Shown here: positions 9,646-19,896 of the stretch, piece after piece | How the letters are laid out: each line of letters opens with the position of its first letter | Numbering within the stretch: position 1 is the stretch's first letter | Assembly (NCBI RefSeq): GCF_000012325.1 | Contig: NC_003910.7 | Coordinates: forward strand, 4,092,001-4,156,000 | Origin: Colwellia psychrerythraea 34H | Lineage (GTDB): Bacteria > Pseudomonadota > Gammaproteobacteria > Enterobacterales > Alteromonadaceae | DNA: 64,000 nucleotides | Direction of reading: 5' to 3' | Translations under genes and position numbers: made by a program | Notes under the pieces: model-generated | The model's input: the letters and a program-made list of their open reading frames with translations, nothing else | Databases searched by the model: none | Told to the model about the DNA's origin: nothing

Positions 9646-11670
9646 ATGCTCAAATTTAAAAAAATTAATCACAAGCTTGTTTTTACATTTCTATCTCTTT
9701 CTTTAACACCACTCATTATTTTTGCCTATATCAGTATCAATATGGCAAGCGACTCCATACAGGCACAAGCATTTAGTCAATTAGAATCTGTACGTTCGAT
9801 TAAAAAAGCACAAATATCTAACTACCTCTCATCATTAAAAGCCAGTTTACAGGTATTAAATGATGATCCTTATGCATCCGAAGCGTTCAATGCCTTTGAT
9901 CAAGCAATAACTTCTGCTGGTTTAGATAGTAATGCATGGCGACAAGCAGAAAATAAATATGCTGATCGTTTTATAAAAATTAATAAAGTGAATGCTTGGT
10001 ATGATCTCTTTTTTATCAATTTACAAGGTGACATTGTATTTACCGCCGCAAAAGAGTCTGATTTAGGTATTAATATTCCTCAATCTCACATTAACCAAAC
10101 TAGTCTAGGCGATGTATTTCAAAAAACACAACAAAATGGCGTAACTGAAATATCAGTTACCGACTTCAAACCTTACCCACCATCCAACGATGAGCCCGCT
10201 GCGTTTATGATGACAAAGCTAATTAACTTAAGTGGAAAGCACATAGGTTATATTGCTCTACAGTTCCCTTTAAATAAAGTTAATGAAATCATGCAGCAAC
10301 GTGATGGCATGGGCGATACCGGAGAAACATACCTCGTAGGTGAAGACCAGAGAATGCGTTCAGACTCTTATTTAGATCCCAAAGGACATTCAGTTATTGC
10401 ATCTTTTGCTGGTGATATTAGTAATAATGGAGTGAATACCGATGCGGTAAAATCGGCATTTAACGGTGAGACTGCAAGCCGTATTATTATTGATTACAAC
10501 GGTAACAGCGTACTATCTTCGTTTACCACGGTAGATTTGGGAGACTTTAAATGGGCACTTATTGCAGAAATTGATGAAGCAGAAGCTTTTGAAACGTCCA
10601 ATAATCTTATTAATATATCAACAGGCATTGTCGCCGCAGTATCGGTCGTTATTGGGTTTATAGCAATTTTAATTGCTAAAAACATCAGTGGCCCTATCGT
10701 GCAGGCGGTTGCTATAGCACAACGAGTCTCGTCAGGTGATTTGACGGCAAAGATAGTCGTTAATCAAAGTGATGAGTTAGGCTTATTGCAACAGGCGATG
10801 CACGACATGATAGCTAAGTTGAAGGATATGATTGAACATATTTCGAGTTCTGCCGATCAGCAAGCCACTGCTTCTCAAGAACTATCCAGCATTACCGAGT
10901 TAACCAATACAAATGTATCTCGACAACACCAAGCAACAGAGCAAGTTGCTACCGCAATAAATGAGATGAGTGTTTCAATTGACGAAGTAACACAAAATAC
11001 TGCTGAAGCGTCAAATGCAGCAGATACTTCAACCAAACTAGTCAAGATTAGCTCTATTGCAGTCAATCAAACCATAGACCAAATCCTCCAATTATCAGAT
11101 GACATCACTAAATCTAAAGTTTTAATTGATGACGTTCAAGCGGGAACCAAAGATATCGCGAATATTTTGGTCACCATTAAAGGCATTGCCGATCAAACAA
11201 ATTTGCTCGCACTAAATGCAGCAATAGAAGCAGCGAGAGCAGGAGATCAAGGTCGGGGTTTTGCAGTAGTCGCTGATGAAGTGAGGAATTTAGCACAAAA
11301 TACACAAAATTCGACGGTAGAAATCGAAAAAATGATTAAGTCATTAGAGTTAAATGTAAGTGCTGCAACAAACTCTATGGTTGCAGGTACAACACAAGCC
11401 CAGCTCATCGTTGATAAAACGAATGAAGTAACACAGTCATTAACCGAAGTTGAGTCATCTGTAGCAATGATCTCTGATATGAATATTCAAATATCTACTG
11501 CCACACAACAACAAAGCTCAGTTGCGCGAGATATAAACCAACAAGCAACAGAGATAAGCAACATTTCAATTGAAACGGGTGAAAGTACTAAAGAAATATC
11601 TTCTGCGAGTGACGAATTGGCGGCTTTAGCAGTAGAACTGACGAATCAAGTTCAAGCATTTAAAATATAA
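9646..11670 (+). CDS. Methyl-accepting chemotaxis protein with periplasmic Cache-type sensor
   Basis: A 674-residue transmembrane chemoreceptor. TM1 is near residues 11-30. A large periplasmic region follows, with a Cache-type feature [12 protein letters not shown]2 is near 322-343, then HAMP, then a methyl-accepting signalling domain whose conserved hairpin tip, including [18 protein letters not shown], is near residue 514. It should bind a small extracellular ligand and control CheA through CheW. The ligand is unknown. AAGGT lies upstream of the ATG, and the gene ends at a strong terminator. Confidence 0.93.
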   Translation: MLKFKKINHKLVFTFLSLSLTPLIIFAYISINMASDSIQAQAFSQLESVRSIKKAQISNYLSSLKASLQVLNDDPYASEAFNAFDQAITSAGLDSNAWRQAENKYADRFIKINKVNAWYDLFFINLQGDIVFTAAKESDLGINIPQSHINQTSLGDVFQKTQQNGVTEISVTDFKPYPPSNDEPAAFMMTKLINLSGKHIGYIALQFPLNKVNEIMQQRDGMGDTGETYLVGEDQRMRSDSYLDPKGHSVIASFAGDISNNGVNTDAVKSAFNGETASRIIIDYNGNSVLSSFTTVDLGDFKWALIAEIDEAEAFETSNNLINISTGIVAAVSVVIGFIAILIAKNISGPIVQAVAIAQRVSSGDLTAKIVVNQSDELGLLQQAMHDMIAKLKDMIEHISSSADQQATASQELSSITELTNTNVSRQHQATEQVATAINEMSVSIDEVTQNTAEASNAADTSTKLVKISSIAVNQTIDQILQLSDDITKSKVLIDDVQAGTKDIANILVTIKGIADQTNLLALNAAIEAARAGDQGRGFAVVADEVRNLAQNTQNSTVEIEKMIKSLELNVSAATNSMVAGTTQAQLIVDKTNEVTQSLTEVESSVAMISDMNIQISTATQQQSSVARDINQQATEISNISIETGESTKEISSASDELAALAVELTNQVQAFKI

Positions 11671-11760
11671 TTTTTAACAACTGACTCTGATTAATTAATG
11701 ATTATAAATTGATACTAATAAACATGCTGACAAAACATATTCATTAACAATGTTGAATGT

Positions 11761-11799
11761 AAAAAGCCCTAGCGACTATCGTCTACTAGGGCTTTTTTT
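11761..11799 (+). terminator. Intrinsic terminator after the chemoreceptor
   Basis: AAAAAGCCCTAG pairs with CTAGGGCTTTTT in a 12 bp stem followed by extra T residues. It lies between the convergent chemoreceptor and RND pump genes and can act in both directions. Confidence 0.9.
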
Positions 11800-11872
11800 C
11801 ATTTATCAGCTTGTTATTTGGTTGTTAGTTATTAATACACCAAGATAAGTTCACCTAAATAGAACATTGTCA

Positions 11873-14800
11873 TTATCCTAGTTGCTTAGCCTTTTCAATT
11901 TCATTGGCAATAGCTTGCGGTGAGCCGGTATTACGACATAACCAATAATATGCACCCGGCACAATGAACAAGGTAAATATACTTGCTAATGATACGCCAG
12001 CAAAAATAACCACACCGATAACCATACGACTTTCAGCACCAGGCCCAACGGCTAACACTAAAGGTATTGCACTGGTTACTGTGGTAAAAGTAGTCATGAC
12101 AATTGGACGCAGTCTTTGCTGCGCGGCACTGATTAACGCCTCTTCAAAAGCAATACCTCTATCACGTAACTGGTTAGCAAACTCAACAATTAAAATACCA
12201 TTTTTTGCCGCTAAACCAATCAACATAACAATGCCAATTTGACTATAGATATTTAAGCTCATGCCCATAAGTTCTAACCCAGCAAGGGCTCCTACCAGCG
12301 CCAGTGGAACGGTAAGTAATATAACAAAAGGATGAATAAAACTTTCGAACTGCGCAGCTAACACCAAATAAGTAATTAATAGCGCAAGCAAGAAAACAAA
12401 CAAGATAGAATTACCTGACTCTTTTAATAATAAAGACTCACCTTTATAATCAACTTGTACATGCTCTGGCAGTTTATTTTTAGTTACTTCAACTAGAAAA
12501 TCTAATGCATCACCTAAGGCATAACCGTCGGCTAAGTTCGCAGTAACAGTGATACTACGTAAGCGATTATAACGGTTGAGCCTCGATGAAGTCGCATTCT
12601 CAGCAATAGTAAGTAAGTTAGCGAGTGGAATTAGTTTTTCCGTGGTTCGAGAACGTACATAAAGATTATCGATATCAGTCGGGCTTTGAAATTGTTTTTC
12701 ATCCCCCTCAACAATTACATCATATTCTTCACCACGATCAACAAAGGAAGTAACGCGACGTTGACCTAACATAGTCTCTAACGTTTGTGCTATGTCTCCT
12801 ACTGGCACACCTAAATCATAGGCACGTTCACGATCTATTTGTACTAATAACTGAGGATACGTTTCTTTATAATCACTATTAATATTCGACAAGTTAGGGT
12901 TCTTTTGCGCTTCCGTGATCAAAATATCACGCCACTGAGCCAGCTCTGCAAAGGTATTCCCTTGAAGAACAAAAGACACTGGCGCATTACTACCACCGCC
13001 GCCACCAATGCCACGGCGCATAATAGCAAAAGCACGTACATCAGTAACATTTTGCACATCACGATTTATTTTGTTAATAAAACTAAAGGTATCAATACTT
13101 CGTTTATCCCACTCAGGTAGACCAACAATAGCAATACCACCACTGCCACCAAAACCAGGAACACGTACTAACACACGGTCTAATTCCCCCTCAGCTTGAT
13201 AACCTAAAAGCTTCTCTTCAATCTTATGCATATTCTTTACGTTACTTTCATAACTAGCCCCTTCAGCGCCTTGCATAATTAAGAAGAAATTCCCCCTGTC
13301 TTCTTTAGGCGTATATTCAGAAGGTAATTTATTAAACAACAAAAATACTGCAGCTAATGATAAGCCCAGCACAAGTACAATTAATAATGGCTGATGAATA
13401 CTACTGGCTAATGCACGGCCATAAGCGGCTTCAAAGCGAGCAAAAGCGCGATCAAGCTTTTGTCCAAATGAAGAGCTTCGCTCTCTATGCTTTAACATTT
13501 TTGAGCACATCATGGGCGTAAGTGATAAAGCGGTAAGACTTGAAAAAACAACGGCTGCAGCGATAGCAATGGCAAATTCGGTAAACAAACGCCCCATATT
13601 GCCAGAGAGAAAGACCAGTGGCACAAACACAGCAACCAATACTAATGTGGTAGCAATAACCGCAAAAGCGACTTCCCTCCCCCCTTCGTATGCAGCCATT
13701 AATGGCGCTTGACCATTTTCAATACGACGGTAAATATTTTCAAGTACGACAATGGCATCATCAACAACAAGACCAATAGCGAGCACTAAAGCCAATAATG
13801 TAAGTAAGTTAATGGAAAAACCAAACCAAGATAGCGCCATCATTGAACCAATTAAGGCAACAGGTACCGTAACCGCAGGAATTAACGTAGCGCGAACGTT
13901 ACCTAAGAATAAAAAGATTACTAAGACCACCATAACCATGGCAATAATTAAGGTGTTATACACTTCATCGATAGAGCCTTGAATAAACACAGAGCTATCA
14001 TAACTATTGGTGATGGTTGTTCCCACAGGAAGTGAATCACGAATAGCGATCATTTCTTTCCTAGCCGTTTTAACCACGTCCAAGGTATTGGCTTTAGACT
14101 GTTTTATTACCCCCAAGCCCACCATATTTTTACCATTGCCGCGGAACATATTTTCATCATCTTGTGCACCAATGAATACTTCAGCAACATCACCTAATCG
14201 CACAACTGACTTACTCTCAGAGTGATTAATCACCATATTGGCAAAGTCTTGCTCGGTTAAGTAGCTACGCTCAACGCGAATAGAGAAATCTCTGTCTATT
14301 GACTCTATACGCCCTGCGGGTAGCTCAACATTCTCGTCACGTAAGGTACTTTCAATATCTTGTACGGTAATATCACGCGCAGCCATAGAAGCACGATTCA
14401 AGCGAATCTTCATGGCATAGGTACGACCGCCGCCAACACGAACACGGGCAACGCCATCAACCACGGCAAAACGGTCAACGATGTAACGATTAGCGTAATC
14501 GGTAAGCGCTAAGGTGCTCATGGTTTCACTTTGTAAAACGAACCACACAATCACGCTTTCATCGTCATTGGCTTTTGATACTTCAGGAGGATCAGATTGC
14601 TCTGGTAGATTATTTAATGCACGAGAGATACGATCACGCACATCATTTGTCGCGGCATCAATATCGCGATCTAAATTAAACTCAATGGTAATACTTGAAC
14701 GACCAACACGACTATTAGAGTTGATGGTTTTAACCCCCTCAATACCGCTAATTCTATCTTCAAGTAATTGAGTGATTTTGGTTTCAACAATGGCAGCAGA

Positions 14801-14962
14801 AGCCCCCGGGTATGTGGTACTAATATTAACAATAGGCGGATCAATATCCGGATATTCGCGTAACGGCAACATTAAAAAAGCAACAATGCCAAAAGTTATA
14901 ATAAGTAAGTTTAATACCGTAGCAAAAACAGGTCTTTTAACCGATAAGTCAGAAAGGATCAC
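11873..14962 (-). CDS. RND-family (HAE1) multidrug efflux transporter, inner-membrane subunit
   Basis: A 1029-residue AcrB/MexF-type proton-driven pump, the normal family length. The proton-relay residues are visible: the TM4 acid pair in GLVVDDAIVVLEN near residue 400 and the TM10 lysine in LAAKNGILIVEFAN near residue 916. It starts ILSDLSVKRPVFATV, typical of these transporters. The start codon is GTG, sharing one base with the adaptor stop (TAGTG), so the two are translationally coupled. Substrates cannot be predicted. No outer-membrane channel gene is adjacent, so it probably uses a TolC-like protein encoded elsewhere. Confidence 0.95.
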   Translation of the reverse strand: MILSDLSVKRPVFATVLNLLIITFGIVAFLMLPLREYPDIDPPIVNISTTYPGASAAIVETKITQLLEDRISGIEGVKTINSNSRVGRSSITIEFNLDRDIDAATNDVRDRISRALNNLPEQSDPPEVSKANDDESVIVWFVLQSETMSTLALTDYANRYIVDRFAVVDGVARVRVGGGRTYAMKIRLNRASMAARDITVQDIESTLRDENVELPAGRIESIDRDFSIRVERSYLTEQDFANMVINHSESKSVVRLGDVAEVFIGAQDDENMFRGNGKNMVGLGVIKQSKANTLDVVKTARKEMIAIRDSLPVGTTITNSYDSSVFIQGSIDEVYNTLIIAMVMVVLVIFLFLGNVRATLIPAVTVPVALIGSMMALSWFGFSINLLTLLALVLAIGLVVDDAIVVLENIYRRIENGQAPLMAAYEGGREVAFAVIATTLVLVAVFVPLVFLSGNMGRLFTEFAIAIAAAVVFSSLTALSLTPMMCSKMLKHRERSSSFGQKLDRAFARFEAAYGRALASSIHQPLLIVLVLGLSLAAVFLLFNKLPSEYTPKEDRGNFFLIMQGAEGASYESNVKNMHKIEEKLLGYQAEGELDRVLVRVPGFGGSGGIAIVGLPEWDKRSIDTFSFINKINRDVQNVTDVRAFAIMRRGIGGGGGSNAPVSFVLQGNTFAELAQWRDILITEAQKNPNLSNINSDYKETYPQLLVQIDRERAYDLGVPVGDIAQTLETMLGQRRVTSFVDRGEEYDVIVEGDEKQFQSPTDIDNLYVRSRTTEKLIPLANLLTIAENATSSRLNRYNRLRSITVTANLADGYALGDALDFLVEVTKNKLPEHVQVDYKGESLLLKESGNSILFVFLLALLITYLVLAAQFESFIHPFVILLTVPLALVGALAGLELMGMSLNIYSQIGIVMLIGLAAKNGILIVEFANQLRDRGIAFEEALISAAQQRLRPIVMTTFTTVTSAIPLVLAVGPGAESRMVIGVVIFAGVSLASIFTLFIVPGAYYWLCRNTGSPQAIANEIEKAKQLG

Positions 14963-16140
14963 TAGGTTTTGCTCCCGTTTTCAGCGGGAGTTTTGTTGGC
15001 CTTTTCCTTAGCTGACTTGCTTGCCTTATCTCCAGCCTCAGCCTCAACTTCAGCAACTTGACCAATGATACTGACAGCAGAGCCATCTCGCAGTTTAAGT
15101 GCCCCTTCAACAACCACATGTTCGCCTTCAACTAAGCCTGATAAAACCTCTACTACACCAGGATGACGTCGACCAATTTTGATTGCTTTTCGTATCGCTT
15201 TCCCTTCCTTTTCAACAAAGACATAATGGATATCTTCAATAGGAATAATACTGCTTTCAGGTAACTGTAATATATTCTCTACTTGTAATAACACACTAAT
15301 ATTGAGCAACATGCCTGGGTGAAGTTTTAATGCTTTATTACTGATAGTGGCGCGCACTTTAATACTTCGCGTACTTGAATCAATTCGGCTATCAATGGCC
15401 GTTATTTTACCGATGAATTCTTTATCTTTATAAGCGCTGTTTACCGCACTCACTTGTTGTCCAACATGAATATGGGTTAGTAAACGCTCAGGTAAGTGAA
15501 AATCAACTTTGATAATACTCAAATCATCTAAACTAGTAATGACATCACCGGCATCAATATAAGCACCTTTACTCGCCTCACGAAAACCCAATACGCCAGC
15601 AAATGGGGCACGAATAGTTAAGTCATTTAATTTAGCGCGTGCACTAACGAGTTGTGCTTCAATCGCCTTGGTTTTTGCTTCTTGTTGCTCGACTAAAGAT
15701 TTTGAAGTAGCTCGACTGGCGAGTAACTCAGATAGTCGTTTTAAATGCGCCTGTGACTCTGACAAATTGGCTTTTAATTCGTTAACCTTTGCTAGCTCTT
15801 CTTGGTTATTCAACTTAACTAACTTAGCGCCTTTCTTAACTCGCTCACCATCATCAAAGTAAATCTCATCAACAAGGTCTGAATATTTACTGGTAATAAC
15901 AACTTGCTCATTGGCTCTCGCTGTACCCACGGCTTCAACGCTTTCAATAAATTCGGCAAGTAATACCGGCACCATTTTTACCGCAACGACACGCTTGAAT
16001 GTACTTTTTTCTTGCTTAGCTTCTGGCCATTGCAAATAAGTAATTAAGGCCACTAGGATGGCAACGATAATAAATAGGGGTAAACGGCTGATGAGAGTCG
16101 GAGTACTTGCAGGTGCTGTAGACACAGACTTATTTGGCAT
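14962..16140 (-). CDS. RND efflux periplasmic adaptor (membrane fusion protein)
   Basis: A protein of about 392 residues with an N-terminal membrane anchor near residues 20-38, a lipoyl/coiled-coil hairpin (around EELAKVNELKANLSESQAHL), a beta-barrel and a membrane-proximal domain, as in HlyD/AcrA adaptors. It links the inner-membrane pump to an outer-membrane channel. I start it at the ATG of MPNKS (16140), preceded by AGAGAA. The open frame runs 17 codons further into the end of the MITE-like repeat at 16183, which argues against the longer form. It is the first gene of a two-gene operon. Confidence 0.9.
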   Translation of the reverse strand: MPNKSVSTAPASTPTLISRLPLFIIVAILVALITYLQWPEAKQEKSTFKRVVAVKMVPVLLAEFIESVEAVGTARANEQVVITSKYSDLVDEIYFDDGERVKKGAKLVKLNNQEELAKVNELKANLSESQAHLKRLSELLASRATSKSLVEQQEAKTKAIEAQLVSARAKLNDLTIRAPFAGVLGFREASKGAYIDAGDVITSLDDLSIIKVDFHLPERLLTHIHVGQQVSAVNSAYKDKEFIGKITAIDSRIDSSTRSIKVRATISNKALKLHPGMLLNISVLLQVENILQLPESSIIPIEDIHYVFVEKEGKAIRKAIKIGRRHPGVVEVLSGLVEGEHVVVEGALKLRDGSAVSIIGQVAEVEAEAGDKASKSAKEKANKTPAENGSKT

Positions 16141-16182
16141 AAAATTCTCTAGTAGCATATTGATAGTGAAGTATAAAGCGTA

Positions 16183-16496
16183 TATACCCACACTACATGA
16201 AGATGCAGGTTTCAGCTGGAATTAGAAACACCTTTAGGCAAGGCATTGATTGAAAAGAATAGTTATTCTATTGTCGAAATCAATAACGTAGCATAAAGCG
16301 TTTCTAAATCAGCCCTACGGGGACTCCTGAGCAATTTATGCTCTTCGTTGCCTCTTTTTTAAGGACGCTACATGGATGTAGCTTATTAGAGAATGCAGGA
16401 GCATATTCTCCCGAATAACCATTAATAAAAAGAGGCGCCTTGATCATAAGACGCTCAGGTACCCTGAAATATGCAGCTTCAAGTGGTTTGGGTATA
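16183..16496. mobile_element. MITE-like element, 314 bp form
   Basis: The ends are imperfect terminal inverted repeats of about 33 bp. The left end begins TATACCCACACTACATGAAG, and the right end read in reverse begins TATACCCAAACCACTTGAAG; both run into CAGGTTTCAG-like sequence. The interior holds a block beginning TTAGAAACACC and ending GCGTTTCTAA, plus the conserved core GCTACATGGATG and GAGAATGCAGGAGCATATTC. No protein is encoded. Related copies occur at 17495-17684 and 63773-64000, with a fragment at 2242-2310. The TA at each end may be the target duplication. Confidence 0.75.
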
Positions 16497-16607
16497 GTTG
16501 TACACAAATACTATAACCTATAGCCTACTTAATAGCATTTACCTAGACGGTAACTTAGCTTAAAATATTAACCACTTAACGCAAATTAATGCAAATGAGA
16601 TAACCCC

Positions 16608-17456
16608 TTGAACAAATTAGCCGTACTAGCCTTTGCCTTATTATTATTTTTTAGCACCATGTTATGGTATCTCGCCAATAGCTCTTTAAATGATTACCTC
16701 AAAAGCCAAGTGATATTGCAGAGTCACTACTATAGTTCTCAAGAAGCAAAACTACTCAGTGCTGATTACTCCGATAATACCGGCATCACTAACTTCACTG
16801 ACTTTTCTCTGAGCAATATTGATGGCTTAATCCAGCCTTTACTTTTTAAAGCAGATACTATTAGTGCACAACTGGCAAAAGTACCTACCCGCCAGCTTGA
16901 TTCGCCCAGCATACAGAAAAAAACAACCACTATTGTTCACATTGAAGAACTTCGCCTAGGCAGTTTACAGGCTTGGTCTGAGATTTCTAAAACAAGTGAA
17001 ACAGGTAAAACTAATTTAGAAGTTTTGTTTGATCGCATTAATGCCCAGCTAGCCACTGATTACCCCGCTTTATATCCACAAATCAGTGCAGGACTTTATG
17101 CAAAAATGTACCCTGAACGAAGCGAAAAATTGGCCTTAGAGGAGTTAGACACCAAGCCACAAGTACAAACGGTTGAAACCAACCAAGCGATAATCGCCTC
17201 CAATGAAGCTAAGCAGAAAAAACGCTTATTAGGAAAAGCATTAACACGAGTAAAAATAAGTTCAGTGATTATTGATGACTTGACCCTAACCGTTATTAAT
17301 GAAAATAAAACGCAAACCAAGCAGTTTAAAAATATACAGTTAGGCAGTTTTGGTAATGAAAATGGTCTAGAGAGTAATCAGTTGGGTGGAGAGCTACTTA
17401 AACAAATACTTTCTAAGTTAATCAAATTAGAAAACTCTAATGCCATGAAAAATTAG
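16608..17456 (+). CDS. Unknown protein with N-terminal membrane anchor
   Basis: A 282-residue protein I do not recognise. A hydrophobic stretch (about residues 3-22) after MNK acts as a signal anchor, so the remainder is probably periplasmic. The body has charged, partly repetitive segments such as IEELRLGSL and VKISSVIIDDLTLTVI, reminiscent of AsmA-like beta-rich proteins, but I cannot assign a family. The start is a TTG; the next in-frame ATG, at codon 18, would cut the anchor. The gene lies between two MITE-like elements and has no obvious partner. Confidence 0.6.
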   Translation: MNKLAVLAFALLLFFSTMLWYLANSSLNDYLKSQVILQSHYYSSQEAKLLSADYSDNTGITNFTDFSLSNIDGLIQPLLFKADTISAQLAKVPTRQLDSPSIQKKTTTIVHIEELRLGSLQAWSEISKTSETGKTNLEVLFDRINAQLATDYPALYPQISAGLYAKMYPERSEKLALEELDTKPQVQTVETNQAIIASNEAKQKKRLLGKALTRVKISSVIIDDLTLTVINENKTQTKQFKNIQLGSFGNENGLESNQLGGELLKQILSKLIKLENSNAMKN

Positions 17457-17494
17457 GCTAATTAATATAAGACCGCTTTAATAAATCATTGGTC

Positions 17495-17684
17495 TATACC
17501 CGTTACCATTCAAAGTGCAGGTTTTCAGTGGGAATTTAAGTGACTTTATAATGGCGCTACATGGATGGTGTTATTAGAGAATGCAGGAGCATATTCTCCT
17601 GAATAACCATTATTTCATCACAGCGCCTTGAATTGAAATTGCTCAAGCACTCTGAAACCTACATCTTGATTGGTAGCGGGTATA
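17495..17684. mobile_element. MITE-like element, 190 bp form
   Basis: It begins TATACCCGTTACCATTCAAA and, read in reverse from 17684, begins TATACCCGCTACCAATCAAG, giving imperfect terminal inverted repeats of about 33 bp. It shares the palindromic core (GCTACATGGATG, GAGAATGCAGGAGCATATTC, GAATAACCATTA) with the copy at 16183-16496. It lacks the roughly 130 bp internal block of that copy, so it is the short form of the family. Confidence 0.75.
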
Positions 17685-17715
17685 ACTTATATAGTTTAGT
17701 TTACTAAAAATTTAT

Positions 17716-17741
17716 TAAAGTTCATTCTCTGCTGCCGATAT
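17716..17741 (+). promoter_or_regulatory. Candidate sigma-28 (FliA) promoter of the Aer-like gene
   Basis: TAAAGTTC, ten bases, then GCCGATAT. This matches the flagellar/chemotaxis sigma-28 consensus TAAAGTTT-N11-GCCGATAA closely, with spacing one base short. It lies 56-81 bp before the Aer-like chemoreceptor, a usual target of this sigma factor. Confidence 0.65.
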
Positions 17742-17796
17742 AGATCAAAACAATAACGTTTTATCACTGTTATTATTAACTTAACCACTTTAAGTT

Positions 17797-19323
17797 GTGC
17801 AATTTATGTCATCTACTATGAAACAATTAATTACCGTTACCGACTTGAAGGGTAATTATACCTATGTAAATCAAGCATACTGCCAAACAACTGGCTACCA
17901 AGAAAGTGAATTACTCAATACTGATACTCGTAGTTTAACTCATGAACAAATGCCTAAAGTTGTGCTTGATGAGCTATCAGCAACCTTAGCAAAAGGTTTT
18001 TCATGGCACGGTTTATTAAAGCTAAAAAGCAAAACAGGTAATAAAATTTGGCTAGATGTTTTTATTACCCCGCAATACAGTCAAAATAAAATAACGGGTT
18101 TCCAATGTATTAGCTCCATCGCAGATACTTCACTTACGAGCAATGCAGAACAGATCTATCAAGCACTAAATAAAAATAACAACTGGATAACCTTTGAGTT
18201 TACTAAAAACCATAAGTTTGCTTTTCTAGTTTTACTGTCCATTATCGCGCAAGGCTTTATTTTTACTCAGCTAGGCTTGTTCGCCTCCATTGTTGCAGGG
18301 CTAAGCGCCATTACCCCAGTTCTCGTTTTTTGGTCTGATATCATTCCGACCGCTATGCGTGCCCAGCGTATGCAGAGCGTATTTGACTCAGTATCTCGTA
18401 AAGTGTATTTCGGTAAAGGCACCGCCAGCGTTTTTGATTTTAATTTCTTACTGTTAAAAACCAAAATCAAAGCCATTATTGAGCGTACGCTTGACGCAGC
18501 TAAACCAATAAGAGCCGTTATGGCAAAAGTAAGTCAAGGTTTAACAGATACTAGAACAACATTAGCACAGCAGAAAAATGATTTAGAACAGCTCAGTACC
18601 GCAATGAATCAAATGCAAGATTCTACGCAAGATATTGCACAAAACACGGTTAATGTTGCCAGCGAATTAGAAATCACTTTCGAACATTGTGAGCAATCTC
18701 AGCAAAGTATTTATGAAACTAGTGACAAAATAAGTCATTTAGCACAATCAGTAGAAAGTGCATCAAGCTCAGCTGATAGCTTAACGCAGTCGGCGAATAA
18801 CGTCGGTGCCTTGATGGAAGAAATTCAATCAATTGCTGACCAAACAAATTTATTAGCATTAAATGCAGCTATTGAAGCTGCACGTGCAGGTGAACATGGC
18901 CGAGGTTTTGCCGTCGTTGCCGATGAAGTACGAAATTTGTCATCACGCACTCAAGATTCAGCTGTAAAAATTCATCAACGCTTAACCATTATGCTTAATA
19001 CCATAGAGGAATGGGTCGCCTTGATGAATAAAAATAAAGATGAAGCGCAGTTCTGTGTTGATAGTGCTCAAGCGTCTCATCAGCAAATTAATTCAGTAGT
19101 CGAAAAAATGCAAAATATTAACCAAGCGGCAACTCAAATAGCCACAGCAGCTGAAGAGCAGTCTCACGTATCTCACGAAATAAATAGCCACTTAACAGAT
19201 ATTGCACAAAATACCGAATCGACTTGGCAGCAAACTGACAATGTCGCCGAGCAAATGGAACAATTGGCAAAAAGTGTTGATGATATTGCCGACCTGGCGA
19301 GCACCTTTGTCCCCAAGAAGTAG
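17797..19323 (+). CDS. Aer-like PAS chemoreceptor (aerotaxis/energy taxis)
   Basis: A protein of about 500 residues with an N-terminal PAS domain ([20 protein letters not shown], to about residue 115), two hydrophobic segments near 140-185, and a methyl-accepting signalling domain with hairpin tip [18 protein letters not shown]. This is the layout of Aer-type receptors that sense redox through FAD bound to PAS and have no periplasmic domain. The first start is GTG; ATGs at 17806 and 17818 are equally plausible, and none has a clear ribosome binding site. A cytochrome b561 gene follows 18 bp later on the same strand. Confidence 0.88.
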   Translation: MQFMSSTMKQLITVTDLKGNYTYVNQAYCQTTGYQESELLNTDTRSLTHEQMPKVVLDELSATLAKGFSWHGLLKLKSKTGNKIWLDVFITPQYSQNKITGFQCISSIADTSLTSNAEQIYQALNKNNNWITFEFTKNHKFAFLVLLSIIAQGFIFTQLGLFASIVAGLSAITPVLVFWSDIIPTAMRAQRMQSVFDSVSRKVYFGKGTASVFDFNFLLLKTKIKAIIERTLDAAKPIRAVMAKVSQGLTDTRTTLAQQKNDLEQLSTAMNQMQDSTQDIAQNTVNVASELEITFEHCEQSQQSIYETSDKISHLAQSVESASSSADSLTQSANNVGALMEEIQSIADQTNLLALNAAIEAARAGEHGRGFAVVADEVRNLSSRTQDSAVKIHQRLTIMLNTIEEWVALMNKNKDEAQFCVDSAQASHQQINSVVEKMQNINQAATQIATAAEEQSHVSHEINSHLTDIAQNTESTWQQTDNVAEQMEQLAKSVDDIADLASTFVPKK

Positions 19324-19341
19324 GTAAATAAGGAACTGATC

Positions 19342-19896
19342 ATGACTTGGAAAAACACTCAAAATCACTATGGTTCGATTTCAATTAAAATGCACTGGTT
19401 AATGGTGGTTTTAATGATTTTTGTTTTTGCCAGTATTGAAGGCAGAGTGTTTTTTGAAAAAGGTACCGAGCTACGAGATCTCTTCAAGATGTGGCATTTC
19501 ATGCTTGGTTTATCGGTATTTATTTTAGTCTGTGCGCGCCTCTATTTACGCAGTGTACAAGTTATTCCCCAAATAACCCCGCCACTTTCAGTTATTCAAG
19601 CTAGGGGCGCCCATATGGCGCACTTGGTGCTTTATGTTTTCATGATTGCCATGCCAATTTTTGGTTGGTTTGTGCTCAGTGCAAAAGGCAAAGTCATTCC
19701 CTTTTTCGGATTAGAGTTACCCGCTCTTATTCCCTATGACAAACCTTTTGGCAAAGTATTAGAAGGCTGGCACAAAGAAATTGGCTCATGGGGTTATTAT
19801 CTGATTGCCTTTCATGCAGTAGCAGCGTTAGTGCATCATTACATTCAAAAAGATGACACGCTAACACGTATGTTACCGGTAAAGAAAAACCACTAA
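19342..19896 (+). CDS. Cytochrome b561 family protein
   Basis: A 184-residue four-helix membrane protein of the bacterial cytochrome b561 (CybB/YodB) family. Histidines suited to bind two b-type hemes are visible in KMHWLMVV, KMWHFMLG, the GWHKEIG region and AFHAVAALVHH. It likely passes electrons between the quinone pool and a periplasmic acceptor or superoxide. It starts 18 bp after the Aer-like gene with AAGGAA before the ATG, so the pair is probably cotranscribed. It overlaps the convergent PhoD-like gene by four bases at the stops. Confidence 0.85.
   Translation: MTWKNTQNHYGSISIKMHWLMVVLMIFVFASIEGRVFFEKGTELRDLFKMWHFMLGLSVFILVCARLYLRSVQVIPQITPPLSVIQARGAHMAHLVLYVFMIAMPIFGWFVLSAKGKVIPFFGLELPALIPYDKPFGKVLEGWHKEIGSWGYYLIAFHAVAALVHHYIQKDDTLTRMLPVKKNH

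Noticed and set aside
12905..13982. Several 60-90 codon frames opposite the RND pump gene
   Set aside because: They lie antisense within a well-supported gene and follow its codon pattern.
16304..16507. 67-codon minus-strand frame
   Set aside because: Almost wholly inside the MITE-like element, with no binding site or family resemblance.
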